Of a stretch of DNA of 64,000 nucleotides, positions 33,699 to 46,255 are shown in pieces. The notes below the pieces were generated by a model. It saw nothing but the letters and a program-made list of their open reading frames with translations, was not told the DNA's origin and did no database searches. The translations under genes were made by a program, and so were the position numbers. The first letter of the stretch is position 1; each line of letters opens with the position of its first letter. This DNA comes from Neostapfia colusana (Eukaryota > Streptophyta > Magnoliopsida > Poales > Poaceae). The stretch is taken from contig JASWHV010000010.1 in NCBI GenBank assembly GCA_030760725.1, positions 38,383,760-38,447,759 of the forward strand, in the 5' to 3' direction.

Positions 33699-36600
33699 TG
33701 TAACACCCCAAAATTTTGTTAAGACCCTAAATCATGTTAAGAGGGGAATTTAAAAAATTTTGCACGTGTTGCATGTTTTGCAAAAATTCAAATTCAAACT
33801 GGAATTCAAATTAAACTCAAATCAGAAAATAAATAGAAAAAGAAAAAAGAGAAAACAGAAAAAAACCGGCCAGTGGGCCGCAACACACCAGCCGGCCCAA
33901 CCAGCGCCCGCGCCAGCCCGCAGCCACGTGCGCCGCTTCCTTCCACTGACAGGCGGGGCCCACCAGTTCATCGGCTACCTCGCGCCAGCGCCGGACTCTC
34001 TCACCCGAATCGAAACCGATCAGGAATTCTCGCGTATTCCAGCCGAATTCTGTTCGGGGGCGACGCAAACTCAATCTAAACCACCCAGCCGCCCTCCCCC
34101 GTCAATAAAAACCCCGGCCTCATTCTGTTTTTCCCACGCGATCCGCCGATTTTCCTCCGGTGAGAACCGAGACTTCGCCGGTGAATTCTGGCCGATCTAA
34201 GCTCGGAAATTCCGATCTAACTCGCTGGTCTTGATCCACCGCCTCCGGGGAACCTTGCAGGTGCAGAAAACTCGGTGACTTGCGGTGTAAACACAGCGCC
34301 GACGTGCCTCGCCGTGAATTCACCTCGGACCTGGTCGCCGATCACCTTCCAGGACCTCTGAGCTCGAGAAAACCCCCGAGGTGAGATCCCCGACCTCCCC
34401 TCCACCGATCTATGCCATAAAATCACAGTTCTAGGAAGAATTCTCGAAGAACCGAAAGTCTCCGGCGAGATCGCCGCTTCCCGCCGCTGGCAGCGCCGCC
34501 TGCGTTCGATCAGAGCGACGTGGCCGCTTGTGCGCCGTTTATTTTAAATCGCACGGTAGGGTTTAAATCCCCGCGTACCGGTTCGATGTTATAATCTCAG
34601 CCGTCGGTTTAAAATCAGACGGTCCACGTCAGCCTCGCGTTATAAAGACTGGAAATCTTACGTGCTACCCCCTGCGGTTCTCGGGAAATAAGAGCTAGCC
34701 CCGGAAACTTCTGATCTAGCCCCTGGAACTTCAGAAAATCTTGTAAATTCATTAAAAAATCAGTTTTAGCCCCTGGACTTAATAAAAATTAGGAAAAACT
34801 CCTCTGTTATGAGTAGCTAGACCCCTGAGAATTCTTAAAATAATAGTATAGACCCTATAGTGGGGTGAGTTTACCTTTTTAGCCCTGTTTAATATCTAAT
34901 TTGGGAAATTGAATATGTGGCTAGTGTTTAAAATTTAAAAAGTGGGACAAACATATTGTCAAAATTAAATTAAAAACTTTCTCAGTATTTAGAAAACTTT
35001 GGAGTGAGATAAAAACATATTTTGGGCTGAAGTGAATCTGTTCAATTTATTATTCACATTTAGGGACACATTTTTAAGTAAAGAATAGTTCTAGAAAATA
35101 GGGAAAATAATTGTAAAATAGTTTACATCAGAGGAAAAAGTCAAAAATATATTAGCAAATATTTTAGATCAGAACCTATTCTGTTTAGATGATGTGTCTT
35201 GTTATTTTTATAATAAAGTTCACATTTAGGCATAGGAAATAAATCTGAAAATATAGCAAATAGTAAATGATAAATGGAGTTCTAAAATCCAAAGAATTCA
35301 GTCTAGGGTTGGTAGAAATTATGAAGACACATATGGAGAAGGAAAATACCTTTCATGCATACTTGGTAGCAAAAAGGTGTAGTAATTGAATATAAGGAAT
35401 TTATTTAAATTGGAAACTCATATATATAGTATGTAAGTATAAATGTAAACATAAAAGTAGGAATCATATACATATGATTAAAAGTGCATGCAAGCCACAA
35501 ATCAACACACATAGAGTAACCACTACACATATAATGGTGAATGACTTTCATAAATGTGAATGTGTGGTTTGTATGAAGTGGAAGTGTGAACTATGTCTTA
35601 TGGATTGTTGTTTTTCTTTTGCTATGTGTGATGGTATGATGTAGAACCTGCTCAAGAGCAAGTTATTCCTTTCCAAGATCAGGACTACCCATTTCAAGAG
35701 CAGCAGGAAGGAGGCAAGTGTCCTTGACCACTTTGATCCTATACTAGGATGTGTAGTTAGAACTATTTGCATTGTCAATTGAAATATGAAACCCATGTTA
35801 GGAAGTTTCCCTAGAATTGCATTATCTTGTTTCCTTGTAGCTTGGGTTGGGTTTTATTTTATCATGTCATTTATTATTATGCATATGCTTAGCCATGCTT
35901 AGAATGGGATATTTGGGATATGAGATCATCATTTTATTTTACCATACTCTTGAATGAGATATTGTGAGTTATGTAGAGGTAGGGATCAAGGCAAGTTGGA
36001 TGTTTTGGTTGTGTGCTGAGTGCACGAGACTCGGGTTTGTGTTTAGTACTTGCCTGGATCCTAAGGACCGGTTCATGGAGCATGTAAACTGGCTTTACCG
36101 TGCCAACCACATGCTGAGATGGGGCAGCTTGGCCAATTAATTAGGTGTATCCCCGGCGTAGTATGGATGTGTTGGATGGTGCAGGGAATAGGTGTCAGCT
36201 GGACTACCATATGAACCGCAAGGCTCAAGAGGGGGCCACTGCAGCGGGGTTGGAGCCTCTTGTATGCTGTTAGGGGTGAAACCTCAGTGGGCCCACACTC
36301 GTCGGGAATCCCTTTGTAAAGGCTTCGTAGTGATCTCATGGCTACACACCTGGGAAGTGTGAATGTGGTTTGTAGCCACTGGCATAATGGAGGTTCTTTT
36401 AGTCCACCCGGCAACGGGGGATGAAATCACTACATGTGGGTACAGTGGTACAAACTCTGCAGAGTCAAAACTGTCATGACAGCCGTGCTCACGGTCAAGA
36501 GCGGCTTGGACTTATTCATGATTAGAGGATTGATGGTTTTGGAAGTTGTGGATGTTAAGCGGGGAGCTTAACATTGGAAATAATGTTATGGTTATTTGAT

Positions 36601-37116
36601 TATGATGATGGGATGGGAGATTGGGACCATTTCACCTGTGTAGTAATGTAGGTGCTTAATAAGCTAAGGTGATAGGTATTAATTGCGTAGTGCTTTAACC
36701 ATGAGTTTAACCTCCCCTTGTTCTAGCCATGCATGACATAATTTTCCCACACTTGCTGAGTACCATTGGTACTCAACCTTGCATATTTGTTGGTTTATAT
36801 TGCTGCTCAGGTCAAGATAATGAGGTGGTGTATAATGATCAAGACTTTGGACCCGAAGAAGGTTTCTAGGTTCATGGAGACCCCCGGGCAATGCCTGTGA
36901 CGGAGTCCTCAAGAATTATATTCCGCTGCTAGTTTATTTACTTGTGATGAACTTATTATTGTCCATCGAGACATTTGCTATGTAAGACTTATTTATATTC
37001 AACACCTGGCTTGTAATAAATGATGCTTCACTATTTTTCATCACATGTATGAGAAAATGATCCTGGCATACATGTGATATTCACTTGGTTGTTCTTCGGA
37101 AAAACTGGGTGTGACA
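33699..37116 (+). repeat. 5' LTR of element D
   Basis: 3.42 kb, TGTAACACCCC...GGGTGTGACA. The TATA position reads AATAAAAA (34104-34111) where the 3' LTR has TATAAAAA, so the promoter that would drive the element may be weakened. The donor-like GAG|GTGAGATCC is at 34378-34386. The 'agcccctgg' array is at 34660-34870 and AT-rich DNA without genes at 34900-35640. The last kilobase is conserved. Confidence 0.96.
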
Positions 37117-37120
37117 GAAG

Positions 37121-37140
37121 TGGTATCAGAGCCAAGGTTG
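37121..37140 (+). other. primer-binding site (element D)
   Basis: TGGTATCAGAGCCAAGGTTG begins four bases after the LTR end at 37116; perfect iMet-type site. Confidence 0.96.
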
Positions 37141-37336
37141 CCCGTAGGAACGTGGACCTAGGTAGAAATGGACGTATATAAGGGCCTTATTTTCTTAAAA
37201 ACTATTTTTACAAGGTGTGTGTTGAAAAGTGTTATTTAATGAGTCACTTTCTTCATCTTACCCCAATTTTCATTCAAAATAGGATTTTGTTTAAAAAGTT
37301 TATCTAACCTAAGTTTAAATGCTTTTTTGTTTTTAG

Positions 37337-38114
37337 ATGGTTCGCATGATTCACACCGCTCGCAGGTCCACAGGAGGGAGAGTTCCCGTAGTTGCCCTTG
37401 CCGAAAGAGAGGAGTCATCCGGTGACGTACCTTTCCTACGGATTGGCAGTAGGAGGCTTGTTGCGCCGTCTTCGACGTATGCTCGAAGCCGCCGGCAATA
37501 CGGGCAAGCTAATCATCCACTATAACTCCACCAGGACCATCCGTGAGAAGAGGGAAGAATGGAGTTCAGAAATGAGGATTATACATGAAAATCGGATGCT
37601 TAAGATCCACCGCTCTCCAGCTTGTAGAGCGACACAGGTCGATGCGGAGAAGGATGTCACCTGGGAGGCCATCACCTGCCAGAGTCACATCTATCGTCGA
37701 CACCTGGACAAAACTGAGTACATGTATGTCCTCCAGCGTGAGAGTGGTACCACGGAGTACAAGTACCCACCAGTGCAGCAAGGGACTTCCCATGAGCACA
37801 TGGACTTGTGCTTGGAAGATGCTGCTATGCTCAGTACTCGACTGCAGGAGTGTCAACAAGAGCTTCAGGATGTCCGGGACACCCTGAAGGAAACGGAGGC
37901 GTTGCTGCGAGCCTGCTTAAGGGCGAGAGAAAAAGGTGATGGGAATGAACTGTGTGTCACTATCAATGATACATGGACTCCTGAGTCCCCGGATCGCCGA
38001 GCGATCAAGCGTCGTCGCACTTCTCCAACAGCAGCCTCCCCACCCAAAGCAGAGTCAGAAGGCAGCCGAAATGATGAGGAAGATCCCGAGGAGCCAGCTC
38101 AAGAAAACGAGTAG
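37337..38114 (+). pseudogene. ORF1 copy with a 2-base frameshift (element D)
   Basis: The ATG at 37337 follows TTTTTAG. The N-terminus is MVRMIHTARRSTGGRVPV: the H3-like block is kept except that the residue matching Lys9 is Arg. Two bases are missing at 37411-37420 relative to A, B and C, so the start frame ends at 37525 while the family frame is open from 37392 to 38114. The C-terminal part keeps the coiled coil, the Arg patch (DRRAIKRRRTSPT) and an acidic tail ending EEPAQENE. Residues after the slip agree closely with A. Confidence 0.85.
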
Positions 38115-38416
38115 CGTAGGGCCTTTCCCTTAAATTAGAAGGATGTCGAGTAGTTGAGTCGTTACGTAGTTAATGGTGTGTTAATGCTTGGTGTGTGACG
38201 TGAGTTGTGGAAGCCATGAGCAATTATCCACAGCCTCGTCTTTAGATTGTTTTGCTTTGGTGTGTGAACCCACATGAAATAATAGTGCATTTATTTTTGT
38301 GTGAGACATGAACCCTCAGAAAGTATAACAAAGCCTCAAAACTTCAAAGTAAAAACAAGTGAAAGTAGTAAGATAATACGTAATGCTTTAAATTAACATT
38401 TGGTTGATCATGCTAG

Positions 38417-40197
38417 ATGGCCGGAAGAGGAAAGGGTCGTGCTTCCAACCCCGCCAACAACAACGATGAGGCCTGCAACCCTCATCTTTCTGGGAGCCAA
38501 GACAGGGGTGGGCGCCGTGAGGGAGTTGATCCCATCCACCAAATGCTTGAAAATCAAAATCAGCTCATCCAGAACCTGACTCAAGTGGTGGCCAACTTGC
38601 ATCAAGTTCCACCTCCACAAGCTGCACCACGCCAACCAAGGTTGCGTGAGTTTCTAGGAACTCAACCTCCAAAGTTTGCAAGTGCTGCTGAACCTCTGGA
38701 GGCAGATGATTGGCTTAAGACCATTGAAAGCAAAATGAGGATCATCCAGTGCCAAGGGTATGAGAGGGTGCTGTTTGCCTCTCATCAATTGCATGGACCT
38801 GCTGCTGATTGGTGGACGGCCTACGTGGCTGCCCATCATGACCCTGAGAACATCACTTGTTAAGAGTTCAAGCGTAGCTTCCGCAACCATTACATTCCAA
38901 GAGGTGAACTCAAAACAAGAGGAAGGAGTTCTTGGGACTGCAGCAGGGAAACATGACGGTGAGGGAATACCTCATTAAATTTACTCAACTATCCCGTTAT
39001 GCCCCACGGGACATAGAGACTGATGAGCAGAAACAGGATTGTTTCGTGGAAGGACTTACCGCATAAATGCAGTGTGCAATGTCCTCCAACGAGTATGAAA
39101 GCTTCCAAAAGATGGTGGACAGAGCATTTGTGGTAGAAAGGAAGCTGAAGGCCTTGGAAAATGAGAATAAGAGGAAGGCCGGGTGGTCACATCAAGCCTC
39201 AGGGAGCAACACCCGCCCACGTCTGATGAAGCAACCAGCAGGGCAGACGAACCGTGCTGCGGTACCCTACTCAGCACCAAGAGGGTACAACCCGAACTAC
39301 AGGCCTCCGGCAGCACCAATACAGCCACAAAGTCAGTTCGTACAGCAGCCTCGCCCCGCATATCCACCTCAACCAGCAGTGCAAGGACCTCCAAACCAAC
39401 CCCAAGACAACAAAGGCCAGGCACCTAAGGTTGGGGTGCAATGTTTTAGCTGCGGTGAAGTGGGGCACTACGCCCATAAATGCCCGAAGAAGAAGCCCGC
39501 ACAGCCACAACAGCAGAATGTAATGAGAGGACGGGTGAACCACGTCACTATGGAGGAAGCACAAGAGGCACCCGACGTGGTAGTTGGTAAGTTTCCTGCC
39601 AATTTACACATTGCTACCCTGCTGTTTGATTCTGGTGCTACCCACTCATTCATTGCTCAAGGGTTTGTTAAGAAGCATGACCTAGCAACAACACAAATGA
39701 ACCATATGCTAGCCGTAAACTCTGCAGGTGGAGAAATAAGGACAAGACAAGTGTATCCCAAAGTGAACCTAGACATTAATGGGGTAGTATTTACTGCTAA
39801 CCTCATAGTGATAGATTCACAAGGGATAGATATTATTTTTGGTATGGATTGGTTGACCAAACATAAGGGAATCATTCATTGTTCGACTAGAACGGTGGAA
39901 CTAACTCACCCTAGTGGCACAAGAGTAAAGTTCATAACAATACACGAGCCTAGGAGGGACATTAAATTAAATCAAGTTGAGGTGAAAGTTGAGGAAATCA
40001 GGACTATCAGGGAATATCCAGATGTTTTTCCGGAGGAGTTGCCAGGTATGCCTCCCGATCGTGAAGTGGAATTCGCAATTGAGCTAGTACCTGGAACAGC
40101 CCCGATATACAAGAGACCTTATCAGATGGACTCCAAGCAGCTCGAAGAACTCAAGAATCATTTGAGAGAACTGACAGAAGGGGTATATTCGCCCTAG
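38417..40197 (+). pseudogene. gag-pol: gag, protease and start of RT (element D)
   Basis: ATG at 38417. The capsid domain is open to a TAA at 38861-38863 (where A has GGAA in ENITWEEF), then a one-base loss near 38917 in a run of A, then a TAA at 39064-39066 (GAA to TAA). From 39067 the frame is open for 376 codons. It runs through the zinc knuckle (CFSCGEVGHYAHKCP, ~39451-39492), protease (LFDSGATHSFIAQ, ~39628) and pre-RT segment (VREYPDVF-like, LPGMPPDREVEF), then ends at 40197 after a two-base loss near 40180. This piece shows directly that gag, protease and RT share one frame. Confidence 0.92.
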
Positions 40198-41914
40198 TTC
40201 CTCACCTTGGGGAGCTCCGGTGATATTTGTGCCCAAGAAGGATGGAACCCAAAGGTTATGCGTGGATTACCGTGCTTTGAATGAGGTAACCATCAAGAAC
40301 AAGTACCCATTACCCCGCATTGAAGACTTGTTTCATCAGTTGAGAGGCGCTTGTGTGTTCTCGAAAATTGATCTCAGGTCGGGATACCACCAACTCAAGA
40401 TAAGGCAATCTGATATTCCCAAGACAGCTTTCGTTTCTCGGTACGGACTGTATGAATACACTGTCATGCCTTTTGGGCTAACTAATGCCCCGGCATACTT
40501 CATGTATCTCATGAACAAGGTATTCATGGAATATCTGGACAAATTTGTGGTGGTTTTCATAGATGACATTCTTGTCTTCTCCAAAGATGAAGAAGAACAT
40601 GAGAAACAGCTAAGGTTGGTGTTGCAAAGGCTGAGAGAACACCAACTATATGCCAAGTTGAGCAAGTGTGAGTTTTGGCTAAAGAGAGTTCCCTTCTTAG
40701 GACATATAATCTCAGAGGGAGGAATCTCCGTAGATCCCGCCAAAATCGAGGATATCCAGAAGTGGAAGACCCCTGAAAATGTCGGGGAAGTTCGAAGCTT
40801 CTTGGGATATGCTGGATACTATCGACGGTTTATTGAAGGATTCTCCAAGATCTCGAGACCTCTCACCAAACTGTTGGAGAAGGGAATCACATTCACCTGG
40901 ACGCCACAATGCGAGACGAGTTTTCAGGAGCTAAAGAAGAGATTGACAACAGCCCCAGTGTTAGTTATGCCAGATATGCAGAAGAACTTTACGGTGTACT
41001 GTGATGCCTCTGGAAACGGGTTGGGATGTGTTCTCATGCAAGAAGGGCATGTCGTGGCATATGCATCCCGACAGCTTCGGAAGCACGAGAAAAACTATCC
41101 TACACATGACCTAGAACTAGCTGCAGTGGTACACGCGTTGAAAATTTGGCGACACTATTTGATGGGGAAGAGGACCGAGATATATACGGATCATAAGAGT
41201 TTGAAGTACATTTTCACACAGCCAGATCTCAACCTCAGACAAAGGAGATGGTTAGAGCTAATCAATGACTTTGATGTGGGCATCAACTATCATCCCGGGA
41301 AAGCAAAAGTCGTGGCCGATGCTTTGAGTCGGAAAGTGCAGGTCAATAAGTTGAGCTTGAAGGACATGCCTGCAGAATTGAAGGACGAGGTTATAAGGCT
41401 CAATCTATGTCTAGTAAATAGTGGTGAAGCCATCGCCACGGAAGTGGACTCCACACTAGAGCGAGACATACGCGAGGGTCAAAAGAATGATGAGAAGATA
41501 CAAGAGATCAGACAACTCATCAAGGAAAATAAAGCTCCGGGTTTTAGAGAGGATGAACAAGGAACGGTGTGGCACGGGAAAAGAATCTGTGTGCCAGAAG
41601 TAAAGGAGATCCGTGAATTGATTCTAAAGGAGGCTCATGATTCTGACTATTCCATTCATCCTGGGAGCACGAAAATGTATCAGGACCTCAAGAGCAGGTA
41701 TTGGTGGTATGGCATGAAGCGAGATGTCGCGGAACATGTTGCCCTATGTGACACATGTCAGTTGGTGAAACAGAACATCAACGACCCGCGGGATTATTGC
41801 AACCACTCAAAGTGCCTGAATGGAAGTGGGAAGAAATCAGCATGGATTACATCGTGGGATTGCCTAGGACCCAATCAGGATATGATTCGATATGGGTCAT
41901 CGTTGATAGGCTAA
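40198..41914 (+). pseudogene. pol: RT, RNase H, integrase zinc finger (element D)
   Basis: 564 codons are open from 40220. RT: KDGTQRLCVDYRALN, DLRSGYHQLKIR, catalytic FIDDILVFSKD and SKCEFWLKRVPFLGHIIS. RNase H: YCDASGNGLGCVLMQ, YPTHDLELAAVVHALK, YTDHKSLKYI, DALSRK. The complete HHCC finger ends CDTCQLVK near 41768. A single-base loss there (GTGAAACAG versus GTAAAAGCAG in A) throws the frame out, and the last ~47 residues to 41914 are out of frame. The RT and RNase H catalytic residues I can see are intact, so this is the best-preserved polymerase in the window. Confidence 0.93.
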
Positions 41915-42882
41915 CCAAGGTAGCTCATTTTATCCCCGTGAAAGAAAGCTACAGCGGATCCAAATTAGCAGAGCTGTACATGTCAAGGATCGTGTGTTAC
42001 CATGGAGTGCCAAAGAAGATTATGTCGGATCGAGGGACACAATTCACCTCAAGGTTCTGGCAGAAGCTGCACGAAACCATGGGAACCCATCTGAACTTTA
42101 GTTCTGCCTATCATCCCCAAACTGATGGGCAGACGGAAAGAACCAATCAGATTCTTGAATATATGCTGAGGGCATGTGCACTCAAAAACAATCGGAGTTG
42201 GGATAAAAACTTACTGTATGCGGAGTTTTCCTATAACAACAGCTATCAAACTAGTATGAAGATGTCACTGTTTGAAGCTTTGTACGGGAGGAAGTGCAGA
42301 ACTCCCCTATTTTGGAACCATACAGGGGAAAGTAAAGTGTTTGGTCCAGAAGTACTACAAGAAGCCGAGGCGAAGGTGAGGGAAATTCGCAATAACTTGA
42401 GGATAGCACAGACACGCCAAAAGAGCTATGCCGATGTACGAAGATGAGAGCTCGTTTTCAACGTGGGGGACTATGTCTATCTCAAAGTGTCCCCTATCAG
42501 AGGACTTCATCGGTTCAAGGTGAAAGGGAAGTTGTCACCTCGATACATCGGACCCTTTCAAGTTTTGGAGAGGAAAGGCGAAGTGGCGTATCAACTAGAA
42601 TTACCGGCTCGTCTATCGGATGTGCACGATGTATTGCATGTGTCACAACTCAAGAAATGCCTGAGGACGCCTGAAGAGGTGTTACCCATGAATGAAGTGG
42701 ACGTAGCTGAGGATTTGTCTTATGCCGAGCAACCATACAAGATTTTGGAGACAATGGAACGCCTCACCAGAAATAAAAGAATCCGGATGTGCAAGGTGCA
42801 GTGGAAGCATCACTCAGAAGAGGAAGCCACCTGGGAGCGGGAAGATGAGCTAAAGGCACAATTTCCGGAATTGTTTTCTTAG
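41755..42882 (+). pseudogene. pol: integrase core and chromodomain (element D)
   Basis: The frame after the slip is open 41755-42447 with the DDE core (MDYIVGLPRT, MSDRGTQFTSRF, HPQTDGQTERTNQILE). A TGA at 42445-42447 replaces an AGA Arg codon. It is open again in the same frame from 42463 to the natural stop at 42880-42882, carrying the GPF-type C-terminal domain (YIGPFQVLERKGEVAYQLELP) and the chromodomain (AEQPYKILETMERLTRNK, VQWKHHSEEEATWERED). Except for the single stop this integrase is intact. Confidence 0.92.
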
Positions 42883-42911
42883 AACAACCAATCTCGAGGA
42901 CGAGATTTCTT

Positions 42912-42926
42912 TTAAGGGGGGTAGAG
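42912..42926 (+). other. polypurine tract (element D)
   Basis: TTAAGGGGGGTAGAG precedes the LTR start at 42928 by one base. Confidence 0.93.
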
Positions 42927-42927
42927 C

Positions 42928-45900
42928 TGTAACACCCCAAAATTTTGTTAAGACCCTAAATCATGTTAAGAGGGGAATTTAAAAATTTTTGGACGTGTTG
43001 CATGTTTTGCAAAAAATTCAAATTCAAACTGGAATTCAAATTAAACTCAAATCAGAAAAGAAATAGAAAAAAGAAAAAAGAGAAAACAGAAAAAAACCGG
43101 CCAGTGGGCCGCAACCCACCAGCCGGCCCAACCAGCGCCCGCGCCAGCCCGCAGCCGCGCGCGCCGCTTCCTTCCACTGACAGGCGGGGCCCACCAGTTC
43201 ATTGTCTACCTCGCGCCAGCGCCGGACTCTCTCACCCGAATCGAAACCGATCGGGAATTCTCGCGTATTCCAGTCCAATTCTGTTCGGGGGCGACGCAAA
43301 CCCGATCTAAACCACACAGACGCCCTCCCCCGTCTATAAAAACCCCGGCCTCGTTCTGTTTTTCCCACGCGATCCGCCGATTTGCAGGTGCAGAAAACTC
43401 GGTGACTTGCGGTGTAAACACAGCGCCGACGAGCCTCGCCGTGAATTCACCTCGGACCTCGTCGCGGATCACCTTCCAGGACCTCCGAGCTCAAGAAAAC
43501 CCCCGAGGTGAGATCCCCGACCTCCCCTCCACCGATCTATGCCATAAAATCACAGTTCTAGGAAGAATTCTCGAAGAACCGAAAGTCTCCGGCGAGATCG
43601 CCGCTTCCCGCCGCCGTGCGCCTCCGGCAGCGCCGCCCGTGTTCGATCAGAGCGACGTGGCCGCTTGTGCGCCGTTTATTTTAAATCGCACGGTAGGGTT
43701 TAAATCCCCACGTACCGGTTCGATGTTATAATCTCAGCCGTCGGTTTAAAATCGGACGGTCCACGTCAGCCCCGCGTTATAAAGACTGGAAATCTTACGT
43801 GCTATCCCCTGGGGTTCTCGGGAAATAAGAGCTAGCCCCGGAAACTTCTGATCTAGCCCCTCGAACTTCAGAAAATCATGTAAATTCATTTAAAAATCAG
43901 TTTTAGCCCCTGGACTTAATAAAAATTAGGAAAAACTCCTCTGTTATGAGTAGCTAGACCCCTGAGAATTCTTAAAATAATAGTATAGACACTGTAGTGG
44001 GGTGAGTTTACCTTTTTAGCCCTGTTTAATATCTAATTTGGGAAATTGAATATGTGGCTAGTGTTTAAAATTTAAAAAGTGGGACAAACATATTGTCAAA
44101 ATTAAATTAAAAACTTTCTCCGTATTTAGAAAACTTTGGAGTGAGATAAAAACATATTTTGGGCTGAAGTGAATCTGTTCAATTTATTATTCACATTTAG
44201 GGATACATTTTTAAGTAAAGAATAGTTCTAGAAAATAGGGAAAATAATTGTAAAATAGTTTACATCAGAGGAAAAGGTCAAAAATATATTAGCAAATATT
44301 TTAGATCAGAACCTATTCTGTTTAGATGATGTGTCTTGTTATTTTTATAATAAAGTTCACATTTAGGCATAGGAAATAAATCTGAAAATATAGCAAATAG
44401 TAAATGATAAATGGAGTTCTAAAATCCAAAGAATTCAGTCTAGGGTTGGTAGAAATTATGAAGACGCATATGGAGAAGGAAAATACCTTTCATGCATACT
44501 TGGTAGCAAAAAGGTGTAGTAATTGAATATAAGGAATTTATTTAAATTGGAAACTCATATATATAGTATGTAAGTATAAATGTGAACACAAAAGTAGGAA
44601 TCATATACATATGATTAAAAGTGCATGCAAGCCACAAATCAACACACATAGAGTAACCACAACACATATAATGGTGAATGACTTTCATAAATGTGAATGT
44701 GTGGTTTGTATGAAGTGGAAGTGTGAACTATGTCTTATGGATTGTTTATTTTCTTTTGCTATGTGTGATGGTATGATGTAGAACCTGCTCAAGAGCAAGT
44801 TATTCCTTTCCAAGATCAGGACTACCCATTTCAAGAGCAGCAGGTAGGAGGCAAGTGTCCTTGACCACTTTGATCCTATACTAGGATGTGTAGTTAGAAC
44901 TATTTGCATTGTCAATTGAAATATGAAACCCATGTTAGGAAGTTTCCCTAGAATTGCATTATCTTATTTCCTTGTAGCTTGGGTTGGGTTTTATTTTATC
45001 ATGCCATTTATTATTATGCATATGCTTAGCCATGCTTAGAATGGGATATTTGGGATATGAGATCATCAGTTTATTTTACCATACTCTTGAATGAGATATT
45101 GTGAGTTATGTAGAGGTAGGGATCAAGGCAAGTTGGATGTTTTGGTTGTGTGCTGGGTGCACGAGACTCGGGTTTGTGTTTAGTACTTGCCTGGATCCTA
45201 AGGACCGGTTCATGGAGCATGTAACCTGGCTTTACCGTGCCAACCACATGCTGAGATGGTGCAGCTTGGCCAATTAATTAGGTGTATCCCCGGCGTAGTA
45301 TGAGTGTGTTGGATGGTGCGGGGAATAGGTGTCAGCTGGACTACCATATGAACCGCAAGGCTCAAGAGGGGGCCACTGCAGCGTGGTTGGAGCCTTTTGT
45401 ATGCTGTTAGGGGTGAAACCTCAGTGGGCCCATGCTCGTCGGGAATCCCTTTGTAAAGGCTTCGTAGTGATCTCCTGGCTACACACCTGGGAAGTGTGAA
45501 TGTGGTTCGTAGCCACTGGCATAATGGAGGTTCTTTTAGTCCACCCGGCAACAGGGGATGAAATCACTACATGTGGGCACAGTGGTACAAACTCTGCAGA
45601 GTCAAAACTGTCATGACAGCCGTGTTCACGGTCAAGAGCGGCTTGGACTTATTCATGATTAGAGGATTGATGGTTTTGGAAGTTGTGGATGTTAAGCGGG
45701 GAGCTTAACATTGGAAATAATGTTATGGTTATTTGATTATGATGATGGGATGGGAGATTGGGACCATTTCACCTGTGTAGTAACGTAGGTGCTTAATAAG
45801 CTAAGGTGATAGGTATTAATTGCGTAGTGCTTTAACCATGAGTTCAACCTCCCCTTGTTCTAGCCATGCATGACATAATTTTCCCACACTTGCTGAGTAC

Positions 45901-46250
45901 CATTGGTACTCAACCTTGCATATTTGTTGGTTTATATTGCTGCTCAGGTCAAGATAAGGAGGTGGTGTATAATGATCAAGACTTTGGACCCGAAGAAGGT
46001 TTCTAGGTTCATGGAGACCCCCGGGCAACGCCTGTGACGGAGCCCTCAAGAATAATATTCCGCTGCTAGCTTATTTACTTGTGATGAACTTATTATTGTC
46101 CATCGAGACATTTGCTATGTAAGACTTATTTATATTCGACACCTGGCTTATAAATGATGCTTCACTATTTGTCATCACATGTATGAGAAAATGATCCTGG
46201 CATACATGTGATATTCACTTGGTTGTTCTTCGGAAAAACCGGGTGTGACA
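42928..46250 (+). repeat. 3' LTR of element D
   Basis: 3.32 kb, TGTAACACCCC...GGGTGTGACA, about 100 bp shorter than the 5' copy because of one deletion at ~43383. The 5' copy carries ~100 bp between GATTT and TGCAGGTGCAG that is gone here. The TATA box is intact (43335-43342). The rest follows the 5' copy with few substitutions. No host gene is present. Confidence 0.96.
43335..43342 (+). promoter_or_regulatory. TATA box of the D 3' LTR
   Basis: CCCCCGTC-TATAAAAA-CC, ~407 bp into the LTR. A transcript starting here would read out through the rest of the LTR into antisense sequence of element E. Confidence 0.7.
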
Positions 46251-46255
46251 GCGTG
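46251..46255. repeat. target-site duplication of element D, right (GCGTG)
   Basis: GCGTG follows the terminal TGTGACA at 46250 and matches 33694-33698. Confidence 0.96.

Larger units (their letters stand above)
33699..46250 (+). mobile_element. complete Ty3/gypsy chromovirus (Del/Tekay type), element D
   Basis: A 12.55-kb element with both LTRs, primer site, ORF1, gag-pol, polypurine tract and a perfect 5-bp target duplication (GCGTG) in the RNase H region of element E. The LTRs differ by few substitutions in the stretches I compared, plus one ~100-bp deletion in the 3' copy, so insertion is recent. Yet ORF1 and gag-pol together have at least seven disruptions, so the copy is not autonomous. 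Confidence 0.97.
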
